A DNA stretch of 49,069 bases from Glaciimonas sp. (GTDB taxonomy: Bacteria; Pseudomonadota; Gammaproteobacteria; Burkholderiales; Burkholderiaceae_D), in the NCBI GenBank assembly GCA_012927585.1, contig JABBOY010000020.1, positions 1-49,069 of the forward strand. Reading direction: 5' to 3'. A program made the position numbers and the translations under genes. Shown one piece after another: positions 1 through 9,124 of this stretch (its first letter is position 1; each line of letters begins with the position of its first letter). The notes beneath the pieces were generated by a model. It was given only the letters and a program-made list of their open reading frames with translations. It was not told the DNA's origin and searched no databases.

Positions 1-40
1 CCCGGGCCGGCCGCCCGGGTCCCGCCCGGGCGCCCCCCAC
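1..40. other. GC-only low-complexity window edge
   Basis: The first ~38 bases are almost entirely G and C, with repeated CCCGGG and an overlapping GGCCGGCC. The sequence then changes abruptly to ordinary mixed composition at about 41. No gene or hairpin function is evident. The composition is unlike anything else in the window and suggests a contig-end or adapter artefact, although a short natural GC block cannot be excluded. Confidence 0.5.
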
Positions 41-191
41 TACTTGATTTTGCGTAGGTACTAAGTCAATAAAAAATGCCAACTATTGAACCTGTTGCGA
101 ATTTCTCTTTGGCCTTTGAATTTTGACCTTGCGCAAGCACAGATGCGACTGCCTGCACTAGGCTCGACCGTGTCATATCCAGGGAGCTTCT

Positions 192-2759
192 ATGCGTAAA
201 GATACTACTGACATCGATATCGGATTAACCGCGGCCGCAGCCCGGCAGCGTCAGCAGAGCGAGGGCTGGAACGAACTGCCTTCGGCCAAGCCGCATTCAC
301 TGTTGGCGATTGCCTGGGTAGTAGTGCGCGAACCGATGTTGATTCTGCTGGTTGCCTGCGGCAGCATTTATCTGGTTTTGGGCAGCCGGGAAGATGCGTT
401 CATTTTGCTCGGCTCGGTGTTCGTTATCATGGGCTTGAGTTTTGTGCAGGAGCGCAAGAGCGAACGGGCGCTGGAAGCATTGCGCGACTTGTCCAGCCCG
501 CGCGCGCTGGTGCTGCGCGATGCTCAGCGCCAGCGTATCGCCGGGCGGGAGGTGGTGCGGGGCGACATCATTTTTCTGTCAGAAGGCGACCGGGTGCCGG
601 CTGATGCAATCCTGTTCGACAGCCAGAACATGACAGTCGATGAGTCGATGTTGAGCGGCGAATCGGTGCCGGTCAGAAAGCAGGCCGGCAGCGCCGAGGC
701 CGTATTGTCAGGTGACATGTTAAGCGATGCGATGGGCGAACCTGGCGGCGACGATTTGCCATTTCTCTTTTCCGGTACGCTGGTTGTGCAGGGCAAGGGG
801 CAGGCGCGGGTGGTGGCAATCGCTGAACAAACTGCACTCGGTCGGATCGGTCACGCCCTTTTCGCGCTGGAAGAAGAGCCCAGCCGGGTACAGCAGGAAA
901 CTGCGCACGCGGTCAAGGTGGTCGCTTTGTCCAGTATTGTGCTGGTGCTGGTGCTGGCGCTCTGGTATGCCGTCACGCGGGGAGACTGGCTCAATGGCTT
1001 GCTGGCGGGCTTGACGCTGGCAATGGCGCTGTTGCCGGCGGAGTTGCCGCTGATTCTGACGATTTTTCTTGGGATGGGTGCCTGGCGCATTGCCAAGAAA
1101 CAAGTTTTGACGCGCCGCATTTCGGCCATTGAGATGTTGGGTGCAGCGACGGTACTGTGCGTTGACAAGACCGGCACCCTGACGCAAAACCGCATGGCAC
1201 TGGCGCAGATTATGGTGGATGACGTGGCGCATGTGTTTGAAGATGCGGCAAGCGCCATGCCGGAAAATTTTGCAGAAAATTTTCACGAAACGCTGGAGTT
1301 CGCCATGCTGGCCAGCCATCGCGACCCGTTCGATCCGATGGAAAAGACGATACAGGAAATCGGCCATAATGCGCTGGCAGGCACCGAGCATATTCATGAT
1401 GGCTGGACGCTGGTTGAGGAATACCCGCTTTCGCCCGAATTGCTGGCGATGTCGCGCGTCTGGCAATCGCCGGATCGCGCGCAATACGTGATCGCGGCCA
1501 AAGGCGCGCCGGAGGCCGTGATCGACCTGTGCCATCTGGATGCGCAGCGCGTGGCAGCTATTACCGCACAGGTAGATCAATTGGCGCAGCAAGGTTTGCG
1601 GGTGCTGGCAGTAGCCGAGGCGTCGTTCCAGTCGCACGATTTGCCGGCAATCCAGCATGATTTTGCGTTCCATTTTCTGGGCCTGATCGGATTGGCCGAC
1701 CCGCTGCGGCCCTCGGTTCAAGATGCCATCAAGCAATGTCATGATGCCGGTATCCGCGTCATCATGATTACCGGAGATTATCCGGCTACCGCACTGAGCA
1801 TCGCCCGTCAAAGCGGCCTGAATGCAGCCGACGGCCTGATCACCGGGGCAGAACTCGATGCGCTGGATGACGCCCAACTACAGCAGCGCCTGACGCAGGT
1901 AAATATTTTTTGCCGCGTGATGCCGCAGCAAAAGCTGCGCTTGGTCTCGGCACTAAAAAATGCCGGTGAAATCGTCGCTATGACAGGAGACGGCGTCAAC
2001 GATGCGGCGGCGCTGAAGGCGGCCCATATTGGTATCGCAATGGGTGGGCGCGGCACCGATGTGGCGCGCGAATCCGCCGCGCTGGTGTTGCTGGATGACG
2101 ATTTCTCTTCGATTGTGGCGGCGGTGCGGCTGGGGCGGCGCATCTTCGACAATATTCGCAAGGCGGTAGTGTTCATTGTTGCCGCGCATATTCCAATTGC
2201 CGGCATGTCGTTGTTACCGGTGATGCTGGGCTGGCCATTGATATTGCTGCCGGTACACATCGTATTTTTCGAGCTGATGATCGACCCGACTTGCTCGGTA
2301 GCATTCGAGGCCGAGGCTGAAGAGTCCAATGTAATGCAGCGCCCGCCACGGGCGTCAAATGCCAAGATCTTTGACCGCAAAATACTGATGATCGGGGTGC
2401 GCCAAGGGGTGGTCTTGTTGGCGTTGCTGCTGGCGATATATCAATTGGCGCAATTTGCCGGTCTTGCCACGGAGCAGGCCAGGGCGCTTACTTTTACTGC
2501 CATGATTATTGGCGACATCGGTCTGATCTTCATTAACCGATCCTGGTCGCGACCCTTGCGCAGCGCCTTGACGCTGCCCAACCCTATTTTGTGGTGGATC
2601 ATTGTTAGCGCGATTTTGATTTTATTGCTGGCGCTATTCGTACCGGCGTTGCGCGAACTATTTCACTTCGGTGCATTATCGTTAAGCCAAGTCGCGTTGA
2701 CTGCGGCAGCGGTCGCTGTGACATTGGGTGCGCTGGCCGGTTTGCGACTGTTTCGCTAG
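192..2759 (+). CDS. P-type cation-transporting ATPase (P2-like)
   Basis: An inner-membrane ATP-driven cation pump of 855 aa. It has the P-type order: two N-terminal TM helices, an actuator domain with LSGES at 154-158, TM helices with PAELP at 282-286, the phosphorylation motif DKTGTLT with the acceptor Asp at 325, the nucleotide-binding region, the hinge MTGDGVND at 597-604, and about six C-terminal TM helices. There is no N-terminal CxxC metal-binding domain, which argues against a Cu/Zn/Cd P1B pump. PAELP replaces the PEGLP of classical Ca2+ pumps, so the ion is uncertain (Ca2+, Mg2+ or another cation). The start is supported by GGGAG a few bases upstream. The gene stands alone and is followed by a hairpin with a T-tract. 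Confidence 0.9.
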   Translation: MRKDTTDIDIGLTAAAARQRQQSEGWNELPSAKPHSLLAIAWVVVREPMLILLVACGSIYLVLGSREDAFILLGSVFVIMGLSFVQERKSERALEALRDLSSPRALVLRDAQRQRIAGREVVRGDIIFLSEGDRVPADAILFDSQNMTVDESMLSGESVPVRKQAGSAEAVLSGDMLSDAMGEPGGDDLPFLFSGTLVVQGKGQARVVAIAEQTALGRIGHALFALEEEPSRVQQETAHAVKVVALSSIVLVLVLALWYAVTRGDWLNGLLAGLTLAMALLPAELPLILTIFLGMGAWRIAKKQVLTRRISAIEMLGAATVLCVDKTGTLTQNRMALAQIMVDDVAHVFEDAASAMPENFAENFHETLEFAMLASHRDPFDPMEKTIQEIGHNALAGTEHIHDGWTLVEEYPLSPELLAMSRVWQSPDRAQYVIAAKGAPEAVIDLCHLDAQRVAAITAQVDQLAQQGLRVLAVAEASFQSHDLPAIQHDFAFHFLGLIGLADPLRPSVQDAIKQCHDAGIRVIMITGDYPATALSIARQSGLNAADGLITGAELDALDDAQLQQRLTQVNIFCRVMPQQKLRLVSALKNAGEIVAMTGDGVNDAAALKAAHIGIAMGGRGTDVARESAALVLLDDDFSSIVAAVRLGRRIFDNIRKAVVFIVAAHIPIAGMSLLPVMLGWPLILLPVHIVFFELMIDPTCSVAFEAEAEESNVMQRPPRASNAKIFDRKILMIGVRQGVVLLALLLAIYQLAQFAGLATEQARALTFTAMIIGDIGLIFINRSWSRPLRSALTLPNPILWWIIVSAILILLLALFVPALRELFHFGALSLSQVALTAAAVAVTLGALAGLRLFR

Positions 2760-2768
2760 GTTAGGTTA

Positions 2769-2805
2769 GTGGGTTTGGCGCAGAGTTGCCAGTAAACCCG
2801 TTTTT
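2769..2805 (+). terminator. Rho-independent terminator after the P-type ATPase
   Basis: GGGTTTGGC pairs with GCC-agt-AAACCC (a three-base bulge on the 3' side) and is followed by G and TTTTT. It lies just after the ATPase stop codon and before serA, as expected for termination of the ATPase transcript. Confidence 0.65.
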
Positions 2806-2862
2806 ACCTGCCATGTTAATATTTATTTCAAATGCCTCTTAACCCGCAAATGGAAAAAAATA

Positions 2863-4062
2863 ATGCGCAAAATAGTACTGCTGGAAAATATTCACCCAAA
2901 TGCTGCGACCCGTCTGGCCGCATTCGGCCTGACCGAAGTGGTACAGATATCGGCTGCATTGTCGGGGCCGGAATTGATTGCCGCGCTGCTGGATGCGGAT
3001 GCCGTCGGCATCCGCTCGCGCACCCACATTACGTCTGAAGTCCTGGCGGCTTTACCTAAGCTGAAAACAATTTGCTGTTTCTGTATCGGTACCAATCAGG
3101 TCGACCTCGCTGCTGCGGCGCTGCATGGCGTACCGGTATTCAATGCACCGTTTTCGAATACCCGTTCGGTGGCCGAATTGGTGATTGCACAGGCCATCCT
3201 GTTGTTGCGACGCGTACCTGAGAAGAACGCCAAGGCGCATCGCGGTGTCTGGGACAAGAATGCGCAGGGCGCGTTTGAAGTGCGCAACAAGGTGATCGGG
3301 ATTATCGGATACGGCAATATCGGGGCCCAGGTCGGCATCCTGGCTGAAAGCGTCGGTATGCGGGTGGTCTACTTTGATCCTGAAAACAAGCTGCCGCTGG
3401 GCAATGCAACGCCAGTGTTGTCGCTGCAAGCATTGCTGGAGCAGGCCGATATTGCAACCTTGCATGTACCGGGCTTGCACAGCACTGAAAACATCATGAA
3501 TGCCGAGCGTATCGCACAGATGAAGCCGTCGGCAGTGCTGATTAACGCATCGCGCGGCAATGTGGTCGATATCGATGCGCTCGACCGCGCGTTGCGCGAC
3601 AAGAAATTGGCAGGGGCGGCGATTGATGTGTTTCCGATCGAGCCGAGCAGTGGGACAGATCCCTTCGTGTCGCCCTTGCTTGATCTCGACAATGTGATCC
3701 TGACCCCGCATATCGGCGGCAGCACCGAAGAAGCGCAAGAGAACATCGGCCTTGAAGTGGCTGATAAGCTGGCGCGTTTTCTGCTGGCGGGCACTACCAA
3801 ATCGGCGGTTAACTTCCCCGAAGTGGCACATCAGGATCAGGGTGCTTTCAGCCGCATCCTGCACGTGCATCGCAACGAACCCGGCGTAATCGCTCGAATG
3901 AATCTACAGTTCGCGCAGTTCGGCCTGAACATCGTGGCCCAGCAGTTGCAAACCCGCGGCGCGCTCGGCTATGCGGTTACCGACGTGGATGGGCCGATTC
4001 CGCAGCCGTTGATCGATGCCTTGCAAAAAGACGCGGCGACGATACAATGCCGCCGGGTATGA
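2863..4062 (+). CDS. serA: D-3-phosphoglycerate dehydrogenase
   Basis: The cytoplasmic enzyme that oxidises 3-phosphoglycerate to 3-phosphohydroxypyruvate with NAD+, the first step of serine synthesis. It is 399 aa, close to the ~410 aa of the short E. coli-type SerA. The order is an N-terminal substrate-binding half, a Rossmann NAD domain with GYGNIG, the conserved catalytic Arg in NASRGN (R231), the His in TPHIGGST (H283), then a C-terminal ACT domain (about 325-399). The ACT domain normally gives feedback inhibition by serine. A weak GGA precedes the ATG; the start matches the family. Serine is also degraded by sdaA 5 kb downstream, so both directions of serine flux are encoded nearby. Confidence 0.95.
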   Translation: MRKIVLLENIHPNAATRLAAFGLTEVVQISAALSGPELIAALLDADAVGIRSRTHITSEVLAALPKLKTICCFCIGTNQVDLAAAALHGVPVFNAPFSNTRSVAELVIAQAILLLRRVPEKNAKAHRGVWDKNAQGAFEVRNKVIGIIGYGNIGAQVGILAESVGMRVVYFDPENKLPLGNATPVLSLQALLEQADIATLHVPGLHSTENIMNAERIAQMKPSAVLINASRGNVVDIDALDRALRDKKLAGAAIDVFPIEPSSGTDPFVSPLLDLDNVILTPHIGGSTEEAQENIGLEVADKLARFLLAGTTKSAVNFPEVAHQDQGAFSRILHVHRNEPGVIARMNLQFAQFGLNIVAQQLQTRGALGYAVTDVDGPIPQPLIDALQKDAATIQCRRV

Positions 4063-4077
4063 CCTGACAAAATCAAG

Positions 4078-4094
4078 CGGCCGCTTTGCGGCCG
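4078..4094. repeat. Short GC hairpin after serA
   Basis: CGGCCGC, TTT, GCGGCCG: a perfect 7-bp stem with a 3-nt loop, 16 bp after the serA stop. No T-tract follows, so it is not a canonical intrinsic terminator. It could protect the 3' end of the mRNA. Confidence 0.5.
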
Positions 4095-4106
4095 TAGGAA
4101 GATACC

Positions 4107-4148
4107 GCGGCGTGTAAATATACAATGGTCTGTATATTTACACACCGC
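4107..4148. repeat. 18-bp near-perfect inverted repeat between convergent genes
   Basis: The arms at 4107-4124 and 4131-4148 pair over 18 positions with one C/A mismatch and a 6-nt loop. The inner 13 bp (GTGTAAATATACA) are perfect. It sits between the convergent ends of serA and the CoA-transferase gene. It has no U-run on either strand, so it is either an unusual bidirectional 3'-end hairpin or a protein-binding dyad. Confidence 0.65.
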
Positions 4149-4214
4149 AATTATATTATGCGGGGGCTGCCATATTATTTGGCATACTCCCTATAAATTT
4201 CTTATTCTTACAAG

Positions 4215-5795
4215 CTAAACTGCCTGAGTTTCGGGACTCTCGAACGGCTCGGACAACAAACGAATCAGTTCGATTTCTGGTGCCGGATGGGTATGCTCCG
4301 GCAACATGGAGCCGGTGTCGCGATAGCGGGTATGCCACGAAAATGCTTGTTCCAGCACGTGCGGCGTTTGCCCGCCGCCCTGATTGGCTTTTGCCACGTA
4401 CTCATTGAGCATGGCGCGGTAAGGTTCTGCCACGCACTGATTAATAATGACCTGGGCGCGCTCGCGCGGCGCCAGACCGCGCAGATCGGCCAGACCGATT
4501 TCGGTGACCAGGATATCGACATCGTGTTCCGTGTGGTCGACATGGGACACCATCGGCACGATGCTGGATATCTTGCCGCCCTTGGCGATTGATTTGGTGG
4601 CAAACACCGACAGATAGGCGTTACGCGCAAAATCGCCCGAGCCGCCGATACCGTTCATCATGTGCGTGCCCAGCACATGGGTCGAATTCACGTTGCCGTA
4701 AATATCCGCTTCGAGCGCGGTATTGATGGCAATGATGCCAAGCCGACGAATGACTTCAGGATGGTTGGTAACCTCCTGCGGGCGCAATACCAGGCGATCC
4801 TTGTAGCGGGTGATATCGCCAAAAACTTGCTTGCTCTTTTGCCTTGACAGGGTAATCGAGGAGCCGGAAGCGAAATCGAGTTTGCCGGCGTCGAACAGGT
4901 CAAAGGTGGAATCCTGCAGCACCTCGGAATACATCGTCAGGTGTTCGAATGGGCTATCGACAAAGCCCATCATCACCGCGTTGGCGATGGTGCCGATACC
5001 GGCTTGGATCGGCAACAGACTGTCGGTCAATCGTCCCAGTGCTACTTCCTGCTTGAAAAAATTGACCAGATGGTTAGCGATGGCAGCGGTTTCTGCGTCG
5101 GCCGGCAGGATGGTCGAGGAACTGTCCTTCTCGTCGGTAATGACGATGGCGACGATTTTTTCGAATGGAATTTCAATTGCCGTAGTGCCGATCCGGTCAT
5201 GCGGCGTCATCAGCGGGATCGGTTCGCGTTGCGGCCGGTGTTTGGGGATGAAGATATCGTGCAGCCCTTCGAGTTCCAGCGACTGGGTCAGATTGATTTC
5301 GACAATTACCTTTTCGGCCAGAATCGCAAAACTGGCGCTGTTACCCACCGAAGTGGAAGGAATGATGGCCCCGGTTTCGGTGATTGCGATGGCTTCAATG
5401 ATGGCGATATCAATCGGCGCAATCTGTCGGGTGCGCAGCATTTCAACCGTTTCCGACAGATGTTGATCGATATACATCACTTCGCCGCGATTGATTGCCG
5501 CGCGCAGCACCGGATCGGCCTGGAACGGCATCCGGCGCGCCAGCGCACCGGCCTCGGTCAATACCTTGTCGACATCGTGACCGAGCGAGGCGCCGGTTAT
5601 CAGGGTAATTTTCAACTTTTCATGGCGAGCCCGGTCTGCCAGTGCCAGTGGCACTTTTTTGACATCGCCGGCGCGGGTAAAGCCGCTCATGCCAACGGTC
5701 ATGCCATCTTGTACCCACTCGGCAGCAGCAGCGGCAGTGGTCACCTTGTTACGCAACAGCGGCAAGCGAATACGATCCTGATATTTTTCAAGCAT
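4215..5795 (-). CDS. Acetyl-CoA hydrolase / succinyl-CoA:acetate CoA-transferase family enzyme
   Basis: A 526-aa class I CoA-transferase of the AarC/Ach1/SucC-transferase type. The family moves CoA between succinyl-CoA and acetate (or propionate), forming a glutamyl-CoA intermediate. The expected catalytic Glu is in MYSEVLQDS (E291, against E294 in AarC), and the glycine-rich IGGSGDFARNAY motif of the C-terminal half is present. Length and motif order match the family. The ribosome site AAGGA lies 8 nt before the ATG. The gene is monocistronic on the minus strand, separated from the regulator gene upstream by an intrinsic terminator. The probable role is acetate/acyl-CoA interconversion, possibly with acetyl-CoA from threonine breakdown; the exact substrate cannot be read from the sequence. 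Confidence 0.88.
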   Translation of the reverse strand: MLEKYQDRIRLPLLRNKVTTAAAAAEWVQDGMTVGMSGFTRAGDVKKVPLALADRARHEKLKITLITGASLGHDVDKVLTEAGALARRMPFQADPVLRAAINRGEVMYIDQHLSETVEMLRTRQIAPIDIAIIEAIAITETGAIIPSTSVGNSASFAILAEKVIVEINLTQSLELEGLHDIFIPKHRPQREPIPLMTPHDRIGTTAIEIPFEKIVAIVITDEKDSSSTILPADAETAAIANHLVNFFKQEVALGRLTDSLLPIQAGIGTIANAVMMGFVDSPFEHLTMYSEVLQDSTFDLFDAGKLDFASGSSITLSRQKSKQVFGDITRYKDRLVLRPQEVTNHPEVIRRLGIIAINTALEADIYGNVNSTHVLGTHMMNGIGGSGDFARNAYLSVFATKSIAKGGKISSIVPMVSHVDHTEHDVDILVTEIGLADLRGLAPRERAQVIINQCVAEPYRAMLNEYVAKANQGGGQTPHVLEQAFSWHTRYRDTGSMLPEHTHPAPEIELIRLLSEPFESPETQAV

Positions 5796-5860
5796 TTTTC
5801 AATCCTTATTTATATTACTCAGCAAGGCAGTCGGCGCTGTCGTGCAAAAAACGGATTCAC

Positions 5861-5889
5861 AACAAAAAACCCACTTCGAGAGCGGGTTT
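5861..5889 (-). terminator. Intrinsic terminator of the XRE-cupin gene
   Basis: On the minus strand, AAACCCGCT pairs with AGTGGGTTT (one G-U pair) around a 5-nt loop and runs into a tract of Ts. It lies 170 bp after the regulator stop and before the CoA-transferase start. Confidence 0.75.
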
Positions 5890-6062
5890 AAATCTATGTT
5901 TATTGGAGTCGATGCAAAAACGAAAGCTCAGTATGTGGTCTAAACAAATTGATCGCAAATGCTAAATCTCAATGTCAGTTATTGATTTAATGAATGTTTG
6001 TAATGCCTAAAATAAAAATTGATAATAAGAAGTAGCCCGTGCATTGAGCAAAACATGACTGT

Positions 6063-6677
6063 TTATCGGTGAATCACCACCATCAGCGCCCTGGCTTCGG
6101 TTTTGCCGATGTTGCGGATTGCGTGTTGCTGGTCGCCTGGATAACGGGCAGTGCTGCCGATCTTCAGTTTCTTCTTTTCGCTACCGACTTCCAGTTCCAT
6201 TGCGCCGTTTAGCAAGCTCAGGTGTTCCACCGTGCCGGGGTCGTGCGGGTTGGATGCCAGTTCGCCGTTTGGCGCCAGCGTCAATTCGTACCACTCGAAT
6301 TTCCCGGCCAGTTCCAGCGGGCCGAGGATGCGCATCACATAACCGGCATGGTTGCCGGGCAGAGTCGGGGTTTCATGCGCTTCCAGGGTGCGAATGGTGG
6401 TCGCTTCCGGTGTTTGGCTGGTCAGCAATTCGCCGATTCCGATTCCCAATGCATTGGCCAAGCGCCAGGTGATGGCAATAGTCGGATTGGCTTTTTCGCG
6501 TTCGATCTGGGACAGCATCGACTTCGAAACGCCAGCCACACGCGATAAATCCTCCAGCGTCAAGCCACGGTCAAGCCGCATTTTTTGCAGAGTGGCGCCA
6601 ATTTTAGGCGGGGAATTGGCGGGTTGATTGCTTTTCATAATGGCTTGCAAAGTTTTTGCGTTGTTAGTAGTATCCAT
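6063..6677 (-). CDS. XRE-family transcriptional regulator with C-terminal cupin domain
   Basis: A 204-aa DNA-binding regulator. Residues ~27-82 form an XRE helix-turn-helix (LEDLSRVAGVSKSMLSQIERE) and residues ~110-203 form a cupin_2 small-molecule-binding domain. This architecture is common in regulators of amino-acid and polyamine catabolism. It is divergent from kbl, with a shared 139-bp intergenic region, so control of the kbl-tdh-sdaA operon is likely but inferred. Neither the first ATG nor the alternative M14 (6638) has a strong ribosome site, so the start is uncertain by 13 codons. The ligand is not evident. Confidence 0.88.
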   Translation of the reverse strand: MDTTNNAKTLQAIMKSNQPANSPPKIGATLQKMRLDRGLTLEDLSRVAGVSKSMLSQIEREKANPTIAITWRLANALGIGIGELLTSQTPEATTIRTLEAHETPTLPGNHAGYVMRILGPLELAGKFEWYELTLAPNGELASNPHDPGTVEHLSLLNGAMELEVGSEKKKLKIGSTARYPGDQQHAIRNIGKTEARALMVVIHR

Positions 6678-6816
6678 TATATTGAATATTAGTTCTTTAT
6701 ATAGGAATTATGTATTTTAATGAATTTTCGCACATCGTAACAGATGACTTTGAAAAAACGTTGCAGTATGGATGTTCTGGTGCAAACCCCCATCAATTCA
6801 ATTACACGAGGTCGAC
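6678..6816. promoter_or_regulatory. Divergent promoter/operator region, XRE regulator and kbl
   Basis: An AT-rich 139-bp gap between the two divergent genes. It must hold both promoters and probably the regulator's operator. I see no convincing dyad or full -35/-10 pair. The GAGG at 6808-6811 is the kbl ribosome site and decides its start at 6817. Confidence 0.45.
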
Positions 6817-8034
6817 ATGAGCGCACAACCTAACAGTAAGCAATTATTTATCAGCAACTTGAGCGAGAAACTCGAGGCCTTGCGCGAACAAGGTTTGTAC
6901 AAGCAAGAGCGTGTGCTGGCATCGCGCCAGGGCGCAGAAGTGGTGTGCGACGATGGCCGCAGCCTGATCAATCTATGCGCCAACAATTATCTGGGCCTGT
7001 CGGGCGACGAAGCCACAGTGCAAGCTGCCATCAAAGCTACCGAACAATACGGCTACGGCCTGTCTTCGGTGCGTTTCATCTGCGGCACGCAAACTGTCCA
7101 TAAGCAACTGGAGCGTGCCTTGTCGAATTTTCTCGGGATGGAAGATACGATTTTGTATGCGGCAGCCTTCGATGCCAATGGCGGCGTGTTCGAGCCGCTG
7201 TTCGATGAGCAGGATGCAATCATCTCGGACGCACTGAATCACGCCTCGATTATCGACGGCATCCGGTTGTGCAAGGCGGCGCGTTACCGCTACCAGCACA
7301 ACGACATGGCGGACCTGGAGCTGCAATTGCAAGCCGCTGCCGCAACCGGCATGCGCCACACGCTGATCGCGACCGATGGCGTATTTTCGATGGATGGCAC
7401 GATTGCACAGCTTGACAAGATTTGCGACCTAGCCGACCGCTACGGCGCACTGGTGATGATCGATGAATGTCACGCTTCCGGCTTCATGGGTGCGACCGGG
7501 CGCGGCACGCACGAGCATCACGGCGTAATGGGGCGCGTCGATATCATCACCGGCACATTGGGCAAAGCCTTGGGCGGCGCGATGGGCGGCTTCACCGCAG
7601 CCAAGCGCGAAGTGATCGAGACCCTGCGCCAGAAATCGCGCCCGTATCTGTTTTCCAACACGCTGGCACCCTCGATCGCCGGCGCTTCGCTATCGGTATT
7701 GCAGCGCCTTTCAGCCTCGACGGAACTCCGCGACCGCTTACATGCCAATACCGGCTATTTCCGGCGCGAAATCGCCGCCTTGGGTTTCACCATCAAACCC
7801 GGCACCCATCCTGTGGTGCCGGTGATGCTGTTCGACGCCAAAGTGGCGCAACAGTTTGCGCAACGCCTGTATGCACTTGGCGTACTGGTAACCGGCTTCT
7901 TTTACCCGGTGGTGCCGATGGGGCAGGCCAGAGTGCGAGTGCAATTGTCGGCAGCCCATAGCACCGAACAACTGGACGTGGCGCTGGCAGCTTTTGCACA
8001 GGCCGGGCGCGAGCTTGGTTTGCTGAATCAATAA
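6817..8034 (+). CDS. kbl: Glycine C-acetyltransferase (2-amino-3-ketobutyrate CoA ligase)
   Basis: A PLP enzyme that cleaves 2-amino-3-ketobutyrate with CoA into glycine and acetyl-CoA, the second step of threonine catabolism. From the ATG at 6817 it is 405 aa (E. coli Kbl is 398). It is an alpha-oxoamine synthase of fold type I, with VMIDECHASG before the PLP lysine in TGTLGKALGG (K250). The open frame extends 15 codons upstream to 6772, but GAGG directly before 6817 and family length favour the internal start. It is 11 bp from the dehydrogenase that makes its unstable substrate, fitting coupled synthesis or channelling. Confidence 0.95.
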   Translation: MSAQPNSKQLFISNLSEKLEALREQGLYKQERVLASRQGAEVVCDDGRSLINLCANNYLGLSGDEATVQAAIKATEQYGYGLSSVRFICGTQTVHKQLERALSNFLGMEDTILYAAAFDANGGVFEPLFDEQDAIISDALNHASIIDGIRLCKAARYRYQHNDMADLELQLQAAAATGMRHTLIATDGVFSMDGTIAQLDKICDLADRYGALVMIDECHASGFMGATGRGTHEHHGVMGRVDIITGTLGKALGGAMGGFTAAKREVIETLRQKSRPYLFSNTLAPSIAGASLSVLQRLSASTELRDRLHANTGYFRREIAALGFTIKPGTHPVVPVMLFDAKVAQQFAQRLYALGVLVTGFFYPVVPMGQARVRVQLSAAHSTEQLDVALAAFAQAGRELGLLNQ

Positions 8035-8045
8035 GGAATACGGTA

Positions 8046-9029
8046 ATGGAACAAATTTTAGTTATTGGCGCCAACGGACAAATCGGCAGCGAACTGGTGC
8101 TGGCGCTGTCGGCGCAACACGGTGTAGAGCATGTGATTGCGTCCGACATCGGCAGCAATCTGCATGGCGCGGCGCAATATGAACAACTCGACGTGTTGGA
8201 TGCAGCGCACATGGCGCAATTGATCGAACGCCATCACATCACGCAGGTGTACCAACTGGCTGCAATGCTGTCTGTCACTGGTGAACAAGCGCCGCTAAAA
8301 GCCTGGAGCCTGAATATGGACGGCTTGCTGAATATCCTGGAAGTCGCGCGCAAGCGCGACCAGGCCGATACCCCGTTGCGGGTATTCTGGCCGTCTTCAA
8401 TTGCCGCCTTCGGCCCGAATACGCCCGCCGTCGCCACGCCGCAAACCACGATCATGGACCCGACCACCATGTACGGCATCAGCAAGCTGGCCGGTGAACG
8501 CCTGTGCGAATATTATTTCCATAAATTCGGCGTCGATGTGCGCAGCATTCGCTATCCCGGCATCATCAGCTACAAGTCGCCGCCCGGCGGCGGCACCACC
8601 GATTACGCGATTGCCATCTTCCATGCAGCCTTGCAAGGCGATTGTTATCAGTGCTACCTCGGTCCCGACACCACCTTGCCGATGATCTACATGTCTGATG
8701 CGATCCGTGCCACCACCCTGCTGATGGACGCTCCGTCCGCGCAAATCCGGGTGCGTTCCTCCTACAATGTGGCGGGTGTCAGCTTTAACCCGCAACAATT
8801 GGCGCAAGCGATTCAACGCGCATTGCCGCAATTCCAGATGCGCTATGCGCCGGATGAGCGCCAGGCGATTGCCGATAGTTGGCCGCAGAGCTTGGACGAC
8901 ACCCAAGCCCGCGCTGATTGGGGCTGGCAAGTGCAGGTCGGTCTGGAGCAAATGGTGGACGATATGCTGAAAAACATTGGTGTTCAGAAGGCCACAGTCC
9001 TGAGCGGCAGTGCGGATATTTGCATCTAA
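8046..9029 (+). CDS. tdh: L-threonine 3-dehydrogenase, SDR (NAD-epimerase-like) type
   Basis: A 327-aa extended short-chain dehydrogenase: N-terminal NAD motif GANGQIG at 8-14 and catalytic YxxxK at Y143/K147 (MYGISKLAGE). Extended SDRs of this kind oxidise the threonine beta-hydroxyl to 2-amino-3-ketobutyrate and are unrelated to the zinc MDR-type Tdh of E. coli. The assignment rests on fold, length and position directly after kbl. A nucleotide-sugar epimerase is the main alternative but is unlikely in this operon. The ribosome site overlaps the end of kbl (AAGGAATACGGTA before the ATG). Confidence 0.85.
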   Translation: MEQILVIGANGQIGSELVLALSAQHGVEHVIASDIGSNLHGAAQYEQLDVLDAAHMAQLIERHHITQVYQLAAMLSVTGEQAPLKAWSLNMDGLLNILEVARKRDQADTPLRVFWPSSIAAFGPNTPAVATPQTTIMDPTTMYGISKLAGERLCEYYFHKFGVDVRSIRYPGIISYKSPPGGGTTDYAIAIFHAALQGDCYQCYLGPDTTLPMIYMSDAIRATTLLMDAPSAQIRVRSSYNVAGVSFNPQQLAQAIQRALPQFQMRYAPDERQAIADSWPQSLDDTQARADWGWQVQVGLEQMVDDMLKNIGVQKATVLSGSADICI

Positions 9030-9042
9030 GTTATTGGAGATG

Positions 9043-9094
9043 TAGTGCAGGCCTTCGTGCTTACAGCGGGCTGCAGGCACGAAGGCCTGCACAC
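9043..9094. repeat. Dispersed palindrome, copy 1 (inside the threonine operon)
   Basis: The arms 9045-9060 (GTGCAGGCCTTCGTGC) and 9077-9092 are perfect complements around a 16-nt loop. The core matches copies 2 and 3 at 17.6 and 27.4 kb except for one base pair, T/A here for C/G there, changed in both arms. It lies between tdh and sdaA on the same transcript. Confidence 0.85.
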
Positions 9095-9124
9095 CTAAAA
9101 CTAACAAATATAAAAGAGACAATC

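Noticed and set aside
720-1877. A 385-codon minus-strand frame opposite the P-type ATPase
   Set aside because: The plus strand encodes a complete ATPase with all motifs; the antisense translation is rich in His/Arg/Gln as expected for a shadow.
4941-5891. A 316-codon plus-strand frame opposite the CoA-transferase
   Set aside because: It is a shadow of the minus-strand gene, with no recognisable motif.
6772-6816. Upstream start of kbl
   Set aside because: The added 15 codons are not family sequence and the GAGG ribosome site lies directly before 6817.
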